The notes: generated by a model not told the origin, from the letters alone. DNA of 35,830 bases from an uncultured Eubacteriales bacterium (GCA_900316715.1 ONEC01000027.1:1-35830); one strand, 5' to 3'. Numbered from the stretch's first letter, positions 26,939 through 35,830 are shown. A program made the numbers and translations.

Positions 26939-28333
26939 TCACTTTGTATAGGCCCTGTAAAGTGATATATGATCAAAGATCGTTCTCCAGTTTCCATCAG
27001 AATTAGCTGTCACACATATGTAGTGATGTCCCGTGTAGGTTTCAAGATAACTTACACAGCAGAAACCTGCTTCTGATATGAAACCGGTCTTAGCAGCCAC
27101 GACCTTGCCGTTGCATTCATATGTGCCTATACGTCTCAGGAACCAGTTGGACAGGTCCACACCCTCTTCGTCTTTCTGGGTCGGAACTGTCTTGTACTGC
27201 TCCGTGGACATGGCGTCCAGTATAAGCGGATTCTGAATTGCGGTTGACATAATGACTGCTATATCATTAACGGTGCAGTGATGTTCGGGATCGTATGCAC
27301 CGATAACATTTGTGAAATGCGCCGTATCGGATATACCCATATCGTAGGCTCTTTTGTTAAGCAGCTCCACCATATTGGCTTCCGTACCTGCCAGATAATG
27401 AGTAAGTGCATAGTCGGCATCCGCTCCCGAGCAGACCATCATTCCATAGAACAGGTCCTTGGCTGGAAGTATGTCTCCTGCCGTAGTTCCAACTGCACTG
27501 AATCTCTCATAATAGGTTTTAAGGATTTCCTCTTCCTTCATGACATATTCGCCCTCCAGCCTTCTGGCAGACAGGTAATCCGCCATACAGATTGCTGTAA
27601 GGACCTTTGACATGGAAGCCGGGTATATGACCTCTTCTGAAGCTCTTGATACCACCACTTCATCCTTGTCCAGATCTACAAGTATTATATTAGTACTGTA
27701 TACGCTGTTCATCTTGAGAGGGTCACTGGCAGCCTCTGCTATCTCCTTCCTGGTCTTTGGATCAGGATTATTGATAGTTTCCGGATCGATCACAGTCCCC
27801 GGTATAAATGGCGTTCCTGCGTCAGGAAGGGACTCCAGCGGGAGCGGGTTATATATCGTAAGATTCGGCTCTATAACCTCTCCATCCTCGCTGGTGGTCT
27901 CCTCTGTGCGGATTTCCTCGCCTCTCTCTATCATTCCTGCCTTAACTTCCTCGTAAACCTCCTGGTAAGGCTTCAGTTCTATAGTATTCTCCGTATACTT
28001 AAAGGAATGGTATTTATAATCAAACTCTGCATCCGTTGATGTTGCTACCGGATTCTCCCATTCAGCCCAGTATCTTGCTTCTATCTCTTCAGGGCTTTCT
28101 GTGGCTGTAGCTGCTTCTGCCGCAAGCCTCTCTTCTTCCTTGCGTCTTTCCTCTTCTTCCCTTTTCTTCTCTTCTTCCCGGGAAGCCTCTTCCTGTCTGA
28201 AATACTCTGCTCTCTTCTCGTCCTCTTTACGCTCATATTCATCAGAAAGAAGTTTGATGGAAAGAATGATAACTGCTATAACGCCTACCATAGCGATCAG
28301 CATTGTCAGTACTAAAAGACATTTCTTAAGCAT
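26939..28333 (-). CDS. D-alanyl-D-alanine carboxypeptidase-like protein (S11 family), altered SxN motif
   Basis: A 464-aa protein with one N-terminal membrane helix (about 7-30), a Glu/Arg-rich probable coiled coil (31-72), a long linker, and a peptidase S11 domain from about 212. The nucleophile motif SMSK (240-243) and KTG (415-417) are intact. The middle motif reads SGA (302-304), within CSGADADYAL, where SGN is usual. Family members trim the terminal D-Ala from peptidoglycan stem peptides. Loss of the Asn may weaken activity or change the substrate. There is no C-terminal anchor helix; the N-terminal helix is the anchor. It is the last cell-wall gene of the moxR/DUF58 group. Confidence 0.88.
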   Translation of the reverse strand: MLKKCLLVLTMLIAMVGVIAVIILSIKLLSDEYERKEDEKRAEYFRQEEASREEEKKREEEERRKEEERLAAEAATATESPEEIEARYWAEWENPVATSTDAEFDYKYHSFKYTENTIELKPYQEVYEEVKAGMIERGEEIRTEETTSEDGEVIEPNLTIYNPLPLESLPDAGTPFIPGTVIDPETINNPDPKTRKEIAEAASDPLKMNSVYSTNIILVDLDKDEVVVSRASEEVIYPASMSKVLTAICMADYLSARRLEGEYVMKEEEILKTYYERFSAVGTTAGDILPAKDLFYGMMVCSGADADYALTHYLAGTEANMVELLNKRAYDMGISDTAHFTNVIGAYDPEHHCTVNDIAVIMSTAIQNPLILDAMSTEQYKTVPTQKDEEGVDLSNWFLRRIGTYECNGKVVAAKTGFISEAGFCCVSYLETYTGHHYICVTANSDGNWRTIFDHISLYRAYTK

Positions 28334-28335
28334 GA

Positions 28336-29583
28336 CTAGCTCCTCTGCATTTTCCTTAAGTAATCAGCATCCGGCTTTACAGTTCCGTATCGTACTGCTT
28401 CATAAAGTGTTGTAAGTTCTTCGATGCTTCCGCCTTCTTTTTGCAGTTCCTCCTGCGCCCTCGTGAAATGCTCTGCTATATCTGACGGAGTATCCAGCTG
28501 TGTCGGAACATACTTCTTCTTAACGGCTTCAACACGTTTCTTATATATCTTACGAGCTCTCTGCTCCATGGAGAAACGGCTGTCGTCCTTCTCTTTTACT
28601 ATCTTTTCCTTCTTGGTATTCTTCATATCCGGCTTCTTGATCCTTGTAAAACTGTCAGAATCAAAGCGTGCCCTTTTCTCAAGTATTGTGTCATATATCT
28701 TCTTAAAGAGCTTTATTACCAGGAATACTGCGAGGCCTATAAGGAACAGCTTAAGGGTGAACATGAATATGATCTCGATTACATTTGTTCCCTTAACCTC
28801 TTCCTGAATAAGTACCACATCCCTCTCATATCCACTGCCTGAAGAGCTTGGGCTGATCAGGCCGGCCACGATCTTATAAAGGATAACAAAGACTCTGAAT
28901 ATAACCCTGAGTCCTACTACCAGAGCTCTTCCCAAAGCTCTCAGTGCATCATTAAATCCAAGAAGATTTGCAAGTACTATTACTACGACCATGATGACAA
29001 AGATACCGCATACCACTATGGTATTCATCGGAATTATCTTGTCTACAGGCATGGCCGATACATTTTTCATCATGAATATATAATTCTCAAGGTTCTGAAG
29101 ATAAACCATGAGGATATATACGAGGTAGATAAAGACAGCTATAACAAAGCACATCTTTACCAGGTCCATGGAATGGTTATAAAGTCCGAATCCTACCACT
29201 GCAAGGAACAGCAGGAAGGATGGCCATGGAACATCAAATACCGTAGGAAGTCTGTAGCCCTGCTGCATATATCTGGCAGCCATGAAGCACTCCACCATGA
29301 TTATGCATATAAGTGTCCATTTCGGAATTCCCGGCTGAATAATATAGAATATTCCCACCGAAAGCGCCACATGAACAATGATTATTCCTATTATCCTGGT
29401 AAGCCTCTCTCTCATAAAGTAGGATATCATCATACATGCCGCAAGCACCGCTATCTCCTTGAAGCCCACCATCGGCTGTTCCAATGCCACTACACAGAAA
29501 TCCATAATGAGGACATAGTGCAGCATAACATAAACATATCTTATTATTCTTGAGACTATACCTATCTTACTGTTATGAGGCAT
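28336..29583 (-). CDS. Polytopic membrane protein, possibly DUF4129-like
   Basis: A 415-aa protein with about nine hydrophobic helices up to about residue 300 and a basic cytosolic tail. The tail (FTRAQEELQKEGGSIEELTTLYEAVRYGT) resembles the C-terminal DUF4129-type helix region found on membrane-bound transglutaminase proteins that travel with moxR and DUF58. No transglutaminase triad is seen in this protein itself. It overlaps the DUF58 gene by 11 bases, a sign of coupled translation. Function is unknown. Confidence 0.8.
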   Translation of the reverse strand: MPHNSKIGIVSRIIRYVYVMLHYVLIMDFCVVALEQPMVGFKEIAVLAACMMISYFMRERLTRIIGIIIVHVALSVGIFYIIQPGIPKWTLICIIMVECFMAARYMQQGYRLPTVFDVPWPSFLLFLAVVGFGLYNHSMDLVKMCFVIAVFIYLVYILMVYLQNLENYIFMMKNVSAMPVDKIIPMNTIVVCGIFVIMVVVIVLANLLGFNDALRALGRALVVGLRVIFRVFVILYKIVAGLISPSSSGSGYERDVVLIQEEVKGTNVIEIIFMFTLKLFLIGLAVFLVIKLFKKIYDTILEKRARFDSDSFTRIKKPDMKNTKKEKIVKEKDDSRFSMEQRARKIYKKRVEAVKKKYVPTQLDTPSDIAEHFTRAQEELQKEGGSIEELTTLYEAVRYGTVKPDADYLRKMQRS

Positions 29584-30694
29584 GCAGATTCACCTCCCAT
29601 CCTGAGATATAATCCGCATCCGGCTGATATGGATAAGTATGATAGAAAGGAACAATCATATTTACTCCTGCACCGGCAGATTTAAGAAGCTCTATCTTCT
29701 CCATAAGGTCTTCCTTGTGATATGGAGATATGATGAGATAATGTGTATTTTCAGAAGCTGACTTAATCTCTGATTCAATCTTCTGTATAAATATGTCTGA
29801 ACCACGGGAGGTCTTAACCTCTGTAAGAACCTTGTCTATTGTAATTCCGTGGGATATATCCTGTCCTGATCCAGTCTCATGGATGATATTTCCGTTTCGG
29901 TCCAGCGCATTTACATAGAGTGATACAGCCATCTTGCTGAGAAGGATACGTCTTGTAAAGCTGCTTGCAAGAGACAGGGTCTCTTCAAATACTCTGTCCA
30001 CCTCTATCATGGAATCCGTATCAAGATTCACAAGGATCTTAACCTCTGAATCCATGGAATATCCTCTGACATTGACCATAAGGTCTCCGGACTTGGCAGA
30101 CTGCTTCCAGTTGATGCTTCTCATACCGTCAAAGGGCTGATACTCCCTTATTCCACGAAAAGTAAGCCTGTCTTCTATCAGGCTTCTTCTTGTCTCGATA
30201 TTTCCGACTATTCCACGGAAAAACATATCGAATCTCATATCCACCATTTTTCTTGGGAATACATAGATTGTGTCACTGTCTCCTATGGTAGCAGCAAATG
30301 CACTGCTCATCAGGAAATCGTGAACTATCATGCTCATATCACTTATGGTCACTACACCTCTGGCTGCACCGATAAAGGAAAGCTTTCTCGTCACCCTCTG
30401 ATTACTCATAAGAGCGAAAACCTCACTCTTATAATACTTATCGGTGATGGCAGCATTTACCATATCTTCGAATTCAAGAGATTTCTCAACCGAGAACTTC
30501 AGCTGAAAGATGGGGAGCGGCAGATACTTTGCATTTTCTACCACAAGCCTGAGTTCTGCTGATTCTCCGCAATCTATAAAATCCCTGGAAAAACGGCATG
30601 ATGCGCCAAGGCCTTTAGACCAGGTCTTAGCATAAATAACCTTTTGCAATACATATATTAAAACGACTACGATAGTCGCGGTGATAAGCGGCAT
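29573..30694 (-). CDS. DUF58 domain protein
   Basis: A 373-aa protein with an N-terminal hydrophobic helix, a beta-rich middle region (GESAELRLVVENAKYLPLP) and the DUF58 signature FRGIREYQPFDGMRSINWKQ, followed by a von Willebrand-A-like region (VKILVNLDTDSM). DUF58 proteins are regular partners of MoxR ATPases. It begins 10 bases after moxR. Confidence 0.9.
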   Translation of the reverse strand: MPLITATIVVVLIYVLQKVIYAKTWSKGLGASCRFSRDFIDCGESAELRLVVENAKYLPLPIFQLKFSVEKSLEFEDMVNAAITDKYYKSEVFALMSNQRVTRKLSFIGAARGVVTISDMSMIVHDFLMSSAFAATIGDSDTIYVFPRKMVDMRFDMFFRGIVGNIETRRSLIEDRLTFRGIREYQPFDGMRSINWKQSAKSGDLMVNVRGYSMDSEVKILVNLDTDSMIEVDRVFEETLSLASSFTRRILLSKMAVSLYVNALDRNGNIIHETGSGQDISHGITIDKVLTEVKTSRGSDIFIQKIESEIKSASENTHYLIISPYHKEDLMEKIELLKSAGAGVNMIVPFYHTYPYQPDADYISGWEVNLHAS

Positions 30695-30704
30695 ACATTA
30701 CCCC

Positions 30705-31658
30705 CTAGTTTTTCCAGTCCTCTACCGGTACCTCAACTGTGCCGGCAACTTCTGCAACAATCTTGCGTGTCTCCAGGACATTTGAGCTTCCTGATGCCGG
30801 AATGATCCTGTGTGCAAAAACATAAGGTGCCAGGAATCTTACATCATCCGGTGTAACATAGTCTCTTCCTGAGATAGCCGCAAAGGCCTGAGCCACTCTC
30901 ATAAGTGAAAGAGATGCTCTAGGGCTTACTCCGTGGTATATCTTTGAAGAATTTCTTGTTGCATCAGCAATCGCTGTAATGTACTTCATTATCAGCTTCT
31001 TTACCGTAACTGTCTTAATGGCAGCTGCAGCCTCAACTATATCAGAGGCCTCTGCTACCGGCTGGATAGCCTTAAGGGGTTCATCATGTATAAAACGCTC
31101 GAGGATACTTGTCTCTTCTTCAAGACTCAGCTCTCCCATGGTGAGCTTCATCGTGAATCTGTCGAGCTGTGCTTCAGGCAGCGGGAAGGTTCCCGTTGTC
31201 TCGATAGGATTTTCTGTAGCTATAACTATAAATGGAGCGATAAGTGTCATATCTTCTCCATCGATTGTAACCATACGCTCTTCCATAGCCTGAAGAAGCG
31301 CACTCTGTGTACGTGGTGTAGCTCTGTTTATCTCATCTGCGAGAAGGATATTGGTGAAGACAGGTCCCTTAACAAGATGGAACTCGTCGTCCTTCTGACT
31401 GAATATATTCAGTCCTGTAATATCCTGAGGCATAAGATCGGGTGTAAACTGAATTCTTCTGAACTCTCCATTTATACTCTCTGCTATAACCTTTGCCATG
31501 GTTGTCTTTCCCGTTCCGGGATTATCCTCCAGAAGTACATGTCCTCCGGCAAGCATAGATGAAAATATAAGTGAGGATACTTCCTCGCTTCCGATCATTA
31601 CGCTCTTGATGTTGCCAAGCACCTTAAGATACAGTGCTCTTATATCGTTTACTTCCAT
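30705..31658 (-). CDS. MoxR-family AAA+ ATPase
   Basis: A 317-aa ATPase: Walker A DNPGTGKTT, Walker B ILLADEINRATPRTQSALLQAMEE, sensor 1 ATENP and a C-terminal lid (GVSPRASLSLMRVAQAFA). MoxR proteins act as chaperone-like maturation factors for partner complexes, often with DUF58 and VWA proteins. The start at 31658 is chosen because AAGGAGAAGG precedes it; an upstream start at 31727 would overlap the CoA-transferase gene and add a poorly fitting basic stretch. The 55-base gap before it is AT-rich and may hold a weak promoter. Confidence 0.94.
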   Translation of the reverse strand: MEVNDIRALYLKVLGNIKSVMIGSEEVSSLIFSSMLAGGHVLLEDNPGTGKTTMAKVIAESINGEFRRIQFTPDLMPQDITGLNIFSQKDDEFHLVKGPVFTNILLADEINRATPRTQSALLQAMEERMVTIDGEDMTLIAPFIVIATENPIETTGTFPLPEAQLDRFTMKLTMGELSLEEETSILERFIHDEPLKAIQPVAEASDIVEAAAAIKTVTVKKLIMKYITAIADATRNSSKIYHGVSPRASLSLMRVAQAFAAISGRDYVTPDDVRFLAPYVFAHRIIPASGSSNVLETRKIVAEVAGTVEVPVEDWKN

Positions 31659-31713
31659 TAACCTTCTCCTTCTTTGTAACCTTATTGCTAAATTATGTAA
31701 ACTAATATTATGT

Positions 31714-33225
31714 TTATGATATAACACTAAACGGCAGCTGTGATATGATATCCCTTTCCTTATCGATTCCGGGATATACCTCTATCAGCTTAAGTCCGTC
31801 CTTAGTCAGTTCAAATACACATCTTTCAGTAACATAGAGAACCTTCTGTCCGTTTTGGATAGCTCTCTTTCCTGAAAAGCTTATGCTGTGAACCTTTTCT
31901 ACAAACTTAGGTATTCTTCCTTCCTGAACTATCTCGATCTTTCCGTTTTCCTCTTCTACGAAAAGTCCCTTAGCCGTAAATGAAAGGCAGAACACTACTA
32001 TCGGCGTTTTAGCCGTGATGTTTGCGAATCCCCCAATGCCCGCATAGGCACCTTCGCCCCTGTGTGCATTTACATTTCCATACTGATCTACTTCAAGGCC
32101 CCCCATGAAGCAGATGTCCAGTCCGCCGTTATTATAAAGGTCAAACTGGTTTGCCATATCGTATACGGATGCCGCACCGATCATGGCTCCAAACACCGGT
32201 CCTGATGCCGGGAATCCACCTACACCGCCGGACTCAACCGTAAGTGTAACCTTATCCAGTATTCCCTCTTCTTTTGCATATTTGGACACAGTCTCCGGAA
32301 TACCTATTCCGATATTTACGATATCTCCCTCTGAAAGCTCCTTTGTTGCTCTTCGTCCGATGATATCTGCAACTACGCTGTTTTGACGATGGGAGGATGA
32401 GAGACGCTCTATGATCTCTACCCACATGTCCCACTGTCCTGACGGAATCTCAAAGCTACCTGTAAGAGCTTCGTAGCCGCTTCCCAGAGGCTCCTGCTCA
32501 ACTACAACTATGGCATCTACGAGACATCCCGGAATAATAGCGTTACGCGGACGTGAAGGCTTTCTGACAAGCTTATCCACCTGTACGATGACCTTTCCTC
32601 CGTTAGCCTTGGCTGCCTGACATATGGAGAGTGCATCTCCTGACATATACATATCATCAAAGGATATGTTGCCTCGTCTGTCGGCCGCTGTACCCTTTAT
32701 AAGGGCTATATCGATCTTTGGAAGCTTGTAGTAGAGGAATTCCTCTCCGTCTACATCCACAAGCTTTACAAGCTCTTTATCATTGGAAATGTTATTAATA
32801 CCGGGACCTTCTATTCTCGGATCTACGAAGATATCAAGACCAACCTTGGATAATGCTCCGGGAATACCGCCTGCCTGTGCACGGATAGCGTGGGATATGC
32901 ATCCCAGCGGCAGGTTATAGGCTTCAAATCTATCCTCAAGAACCAGCTTCTTTGTACTAAGCATTGCTCCGAAATGACCACATATAAGCTTATCTACAGC
33001 ACCTTCTCTGATATAGCTCTCAGCATTTCTGTTCTCATCCCAGAGACCGAAACCGGCGCTGGATACTATGGTCAGATTCTTAGGAGAACCTGTCTCCTTA
33101 AATCTTTCATAGATTGCTTCATGAAGTTCTACCGGATTCTCTATACCTACGAAGGAATTAACGCAGATACAGTCTCCGTCCTTTATAATACCGACCGCTT
33201 CAGCCGGAGTCATAATCTGATACAT
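31714..33225 (-). CDS. Acyl-CoA:acetate-type CoA-transferase (class I, Pct/YdiF-like)
   Basis: A 503-aa protein with fused alpha and beta halves, as in propionate CoA-transferase. The N-terminal half has GIENPVELHEAIYERF and GHFGAM; the C-terminal half has NIGIGIPETVSKYAKEEG and the catalytic Glu331 in LTVESGGVGGFP, which forms the glutamyl-CoA thioester. It moves CoA between short acyl groups and acetate, a usual step in clostridial fermentation. The preferred acid cannot be read from sequence. It begins 3 bases after the NUDIX gene. Confidence 0.9.
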   Translation of the reverse strand: MYQIMTPAEAVGIIKDGDCICVNSFVGIENPVELHEAIYERFKETGSPKNLTIVSSAGFGLWDENRNAESYIREGAVDKLICGHFGAMLSTKKLVLEDRFEAYNLPLGCISHAIRAQAGGIPGALSKVGLDIFVDPRIEGPGINNISNDKELVKLVDVDGEEFLYYKLPKIDIALIKGTAADRRGNISFDDMYMSGDALSICQAAKANGGKVIVQVDKLVRKPSRPRNAIIPGCLVDAIVVVEQEPLGSGYEALTGSFEIPSGQWDMWVEIIERLSSSHRQNSVVADIIGRRATKELSEGDIVNIGIGIPETVSKYAKEEGILDKVTLTVESGGVGGFPASGPVFGAMIGAASVYDMANQFDLYNNGGLDICFMGGLEVDQYGNVNAHRGEGAYAGIGGFANITAKTPIVVFCLSFTAKGLFVEEENGKIEIVQEGRIPKFVEKVHSISFSGKRAIQNGQKVLYVTERCVFELTKDGLKLIEVYPGIDKERDIISQLPFSVIS

Positions 33226-33228
33226 GAC

Positions 33229-33801
33229 CTACCTCCCATTCGACAGGAACCATGCAAGCATATGTACCGCCTGCTGAAAATTTCCCGATGAGATAAGCTC
33301 TTCTATCTCATCCGCCGAATATTTTTTTACATTCAGGAATTCCATATCATCCAGATCCTGGCCTGAAACCTTCCTGCAGTTTCTGGCTCTGTAGATATGC
33401 GCGAAATTATCTGATATGGTGGCATAAGACGGAATGGTCTGAATATGCTCCCATTCATCGGATTCGTAACCTGTTTCCTCCCTCAGTTCACGTTTTGCCG
33501 TCTCAAGGGCATCAGTCTCTCCGTTTTCTATACAGCCAGCTGTAAACTCAGTGGTAACCTGTCTTATACCCTGTCTGAACTGTCGTACACAGAGGTACTT
33601 TCCCTCGGTATCCGATGCGACTATCACCACATAGTCTTTGCGTGTAAAGCTGTAATAGGGTTCATATACGCTTCCGTCCGGAAACCTGAAAGCGGACCTT
33701 CTGAAGTCTATCCATTGGTCCTGAACTATATGTTCGGTGGAAAGTTCTTCCCACACCAGTTCTTTATCTTCGTCAGATAAAATCTTCTTCTCTTCCATCA
33801 T
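33229..33801 (-). CDS. NUDIX hydrolase, ADP-ribose pyrophosphatase-like
   Basis: A 190-aa cytosolic protein with a Nudix box at about residues 89-112 (AGCIENGETDALETAKRELR, then EETGY). The box has one residue more than the usual seven between the first Glu and REL, checked on the DNA. The preceding VRQFRQGIRQVTTEFTAG pattern is typical of the ADP-ribose pyrophosphatase group, which cleaves nucleoside diphosphate sugars. The ATG follows the corA stop codon directly with no clear ribosome-binding site, so it depends on coupled translation. Confidence 0.9.
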   Translation of the reverse strand: MMEEKKILSDEDKELVWEELSTEHIVQDQWIDFRRSAFRFPDGSVYEPYYSFTRKDYVVIVASDTEGKYLCVRQFRQGIRQVTTEFTAGCIENGETDALETAKRELREETGYESDEWEHIQTIPSYATISDNFAHIYRARNCRKVSGQDLDDMEFLNVKKYSADEIEELISSGNFQQAVHMLAWFLSNGR

Positions 33802-34719
33802 CTATAACCATTTCTTTTTCTTAAAGTAAATAAGACTCAGCACCACAATAAGAACACTGACTATAAATACCACCGGATATGACCAGTGCCATTCCAGCTC
33901 CGGCATGAACTTGAAGTTCATTCCATACCATCCAACGATAAGGGTCAGCGGCATGAAGATTGTTGTAACCACTGTAAGCAGTGTCATTATACGGTTCTGT
34001 TTGATATCAAGCTGCGTATGCTGAAGATCTCGAACCTGCATGGTGTATTCATGAAGACCACGGGCCTCATCTCTGAGTCGGTCCATTCTGTTAAGGAACA
34101 GACGGAAGTAACGGAGATTGTCCTCTTTGAAGAAATCATTCTCATTCTCTTCCAGCTCCTGACCAAGGTCGGTAAGCTGCTCATAATGGATACGAAGATC
34201 TCGGATATCACTTCTGATATCACTTATTCTGTTAAGATCCACATCTTCCACATCCTTAAGAATGGCATCTTCTATCTTATCCAGCTCCAGTTCATATTGC
34301 TCCATAAGCTGCTGGTCTCTATATATGATCTGTTCAAGAAAGTCATATATAAAGCGCTCCAGACTAGGCATACGCCATCTTTTCTGACGGCATACCCGGC
34401 GTATCATTTTCTTTACACGGCCGGAATCATCAATAAAGATAATTCCCTTTTCATCAAGTACGAAGGTAAACTTGTAGTACTGTTCGGTAATGTTATTTCT
34501 GTCAGGAATCATAAATGTTCCTGTAAGAGAGTCATAGTTCACTACCGCTTTCGTACTGTGGATCTCGTTCAGATCCAGTTCCATATCGATTCCGAGATCA
34601 AAACAGTCCTTATATTTTATCCACTCTTCTTTAGTAAGTACAGAAACATACTGAAACTCAGTATTCTTAAGCTCAGAAATATCACATTCGATAAGAGTAT
34701 CCTTGATATGATAAAACAT
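33802..34719 (-). CDS. corA: CorA-family divalent cation transporter
   Basis: A 305-aa protein: a soluble N-terminal domain with long helices (about 130-240), then two C-terminal membrane helices joined by the signature YGMNFKFMPELEW. It ends in a Lys-rich tail. CorA proteins form pentameric Mg2+ channels. The G-rich ribosome-binding site is followed by ATG, 18 bases after the transglutaminase-like gene. Confidence 0.93.
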   Translation of the reverse strand: MFYHIKDTLIECDISELKNTEFQYVSVLTKEEWIKYKDCFDLGIDMELDLNEIHSTKAVVNYDSLTGTFMIPDRNNITEQYYKFTFVLDEKGIIFIDDSGRVKKMIRRVCRQKRWRMPSLERFIYDFLEQIIYRDQQLMEQYELELDKIEDAILKDVEDVDLNRISDIRSDIRDLRIHYEQLTDLGQELEENENDFFKEDNLRYFRLFLNRMDRLRDEARGLHEYTMQVRDLQHTQLDIKQNRIMTLLTVVTTIFMPLTLIVGWYGMNFKFMPELEWHWSYPVVFIVSVLIVVLSLIYFKKKKWL

Positions 34720-34737
34720 GTTCCTGCCCCCCTTTCA

Positions 34738-35808
34738 TCAGTATGTCATATTATCTTTATCTGAACTGAACAGTTCTCTTTCCGTCGACGTCAGCTTCTG
34801 AGTCTCCATGGAAGGAGTATGTTCGTTATCCTTCATCCATTCATCAAAATCGTCCTTCACTACAGTTCCTGTCGGTACCGTATTCTTCTTAGATGACGCA
34901 GTGATAAACTTAAAATAAATGATCATAAGAATAATCACCAGTAATACCAGTCCTTTAATGACTGAACTCTTGCCCATATAAAATGGGTGCTTATAGGACT
35001 TCTCTGCTATACGTACATTAAAGTTAGCATTATTATATCCGCCGGATCTTGTATGATTCGGAAAGTCCTTATCACTCTTCAGAAAGTAATCATAACTCTT
35101 TGGCATATTGCCTCTGTCATCCCAGGTAACATCCAGGTTATACCATTCGTCTCCCAGTTTTACCAGGTTCCACATATGAGGGCCGCCACCGCCATCTCCG
35201 GTTAATATTCTTGTTTCAACTCCGGCTTCATTCAGAAGATAATATGTGGCAAGTCCATATCCGGAACATACCATTACTCCATCTTTGAAACCATCTATAT
35301 CTGTATGATTCTCCATAGAAGATCTATGGTCGTATTCGTAGTTATCGATCAGATAATCATGAACATTGACAATGGTGTCATAGTCCGTCTCACCCTTAAG
35401 GCTCTGGGCCAGTCTGGCCATCATCTCAAAATGTTCATCCATGTTTCCCTTCGGATAAGGAAAGTTGATCATTACTTTTAAAGTCTGATTCTGATATGTG
35501 GTATAGATAGTATCCACATAGTAGATCAGATAACAACCACTGAGCAGTGGTTCCTCTGCATTATAATGGCAGGAAAAGGCTTCCATATCCAGATGATACA
35601 GCGAGTCCATAAGCGTACTGTCTGTAACCGTATAATATCCGAGCGCTTCCCTGTCATATATCTGCTGAGCCAACAGATCATAAAACTCTTCTTTTGTGTT
35701 TACTTCATTTTTGGCAGCCGAAACGGTTACGGCCGAAGCCGTAACCACTGCAGCTGTTATAGCTATAAAAATAGCAAAATATATGATAAATCTAGTCCAT
35801 CTTTTCAT
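34738..35808 (-). CDS. Membrane-anchored transglutaminase-like protein
   Basis: A 356-aa protein with an N-terminal hydrophobic export segment (about 5-31, ending in AVTVSAA), an outside transglutaminase/protease fold and a C-terminal membrane helix (about 285-302) with a cytosolic tail. The triad is visible: Cys181 (GVMVCSGYG), His211 (PHMWNLV) and Asp227 (LDVTWDD). Family members act as thiol proteases, peptidoglycan peptide ligases or protein crosslinkers. The substrate is not shown. It lies upstream of corA and not far from moxR/DUF58, a context usual for this domain. The promoter lies beyond the window edge. Confidence 0.88.
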   Translation of the reverse strand: MKRWTRFIIYFAIFIAITAAVVTASAVTVSAAKNEVNTKEEFYDLLAQQIYDREALGYYTVTDSTLMDSLYHLDMEAFSCHYNAEEPLLSGCYLIYYVDTIYTTYQNQTLKVMINFPYPKGNMDEHFEMMARLAQSLKGETDYDTIVNVHDYLIDNYEYDHRSSMENHTDIDGFKDGVMVCSGYGLATYYLLNEAGVETRILTGDGGGGPHMWNLVKLGDEWYNLDVTWDDRGNMPKSYDYFLKSDKDFPNHTRSGGYNNANFNVRIAEKSYKHPFYMGKSSVIKGLVLLVIILMIIYFKFITASSKKNTVPTGTVVKDDFDEWMKDNEHTPSMETQKLTSTERELFSSDKDNMTY

Positions 35809-35830
35809 TACAGTAATATTCTTCCCCGTG

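Noticed and set aside
26917-26997. N-terminal extension of the NhaC-family gene
   Set aside because: AAGGAGGG precedes the ATG at 26916, and the extension lies within the carboxypeptidase coding region with a non-membrane composition.
31659-31727. N-terminal extension of the MoxR gene
   Set aside because: A good ribosome-binding site stands before the ATG at 31658. The extension adds an ill-fitting basic stretch over the intergenic gap.
33886-34764. Plus-strand open frame of 292 aa opposite corA
   Set aside because: It is antisense to a clear CorA gene and has no recognisable motifs and no ribosome-binding site.

Overview
The window looks like chromosome of a Firmicute of the class Clostridia, most likely Lachnospiraceae. 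This rests on moderate to low G+C, strong GGAGG ribosome-binding sites, a frameshifted Lys/Ala/Pro-rich protein with a DUF6465-like C-terminus, an HscC-type Hsp70 next to a giant TPR J-like protein, and an infC-rpmI-rplT operon with an L20-type leader. The genus cannot be fixed from sequence alone. Nearly every gene is on the minus strand, so transcription runs from high to low coordinates. The one plus-strand gene is a ClpX-type ATPase. I saw no IS element, phage gene, CRISPR array, tRNA or rRNA.

Reading in the direction of transcription: (1) 35808 to 25273 is an envelope block. It holds a membrane-anchored transglutaminase-like protein, CorA, a NUDIX hydrolase, an acyl-CoA:acetate-type CoA-transferase, MoxR, DUF58, a polytopic membrane protein, a D-Ala-D-Ala carboxypeptidase-like protein and an NhaC-family antiporter, mostly with tiny gaps or overlaps. 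(2) 25250 to 20840 is a type IIA topoisomerase pair in the order A then B, behind a promoter that carries an 11-bp dyad. (3) 20759 to 20305 is HU with its own promoter and terminator. (4) 20257 to 12846 is tex, then a 1193-aa J-like TPR protein, then an HscC-type Hsp70, with 4-bp overlap between the last two. (5) 12752 to 11967 is the frameshifted DUF6465-like gene, converging on clpX (10435-11871) at a shared terminator region.

(6) 10278 to 9120 holds a glycerophosphodiesterase and a small membrane protein. (7) A consensus promoter at 9119-9148 precedes a polysaccharide deacetylase, folC fused to an HD domain, folP, a FolB-FolK-prephenate dehydratase triple fusion, and an Hpt phosphotransfer protein. 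(8) A consensus promoter at 3086-3114 drives a leader with terminator and antiterminator, then infC (apparent ATA start), rpmI, rplT and a terminator. (9) 1688 to 1 holds a lipoprotein gene and a 73-bp-period tandem repeat.

The most unusual content is the folate operon. FolB and FolK are fused to the phenylalanine-pathway enzyme prephenate dehydratase with its ACT domain, and FolC carries an extra C-terminal HD phosphohydrolase domain. That domain could supply the often missing dihydroneopterin triphosphate dephosphorylation step. Next is the chaperone pair, an Hsp70 translationally coupled to a TPR protein whose J-like domain lacks HPD. Single-base or single-residue departures (infC start codon, the DUF6465-like frameshift, the SxN motif of the carboxypeptidase, the ClpX pore loop) are listed separately.
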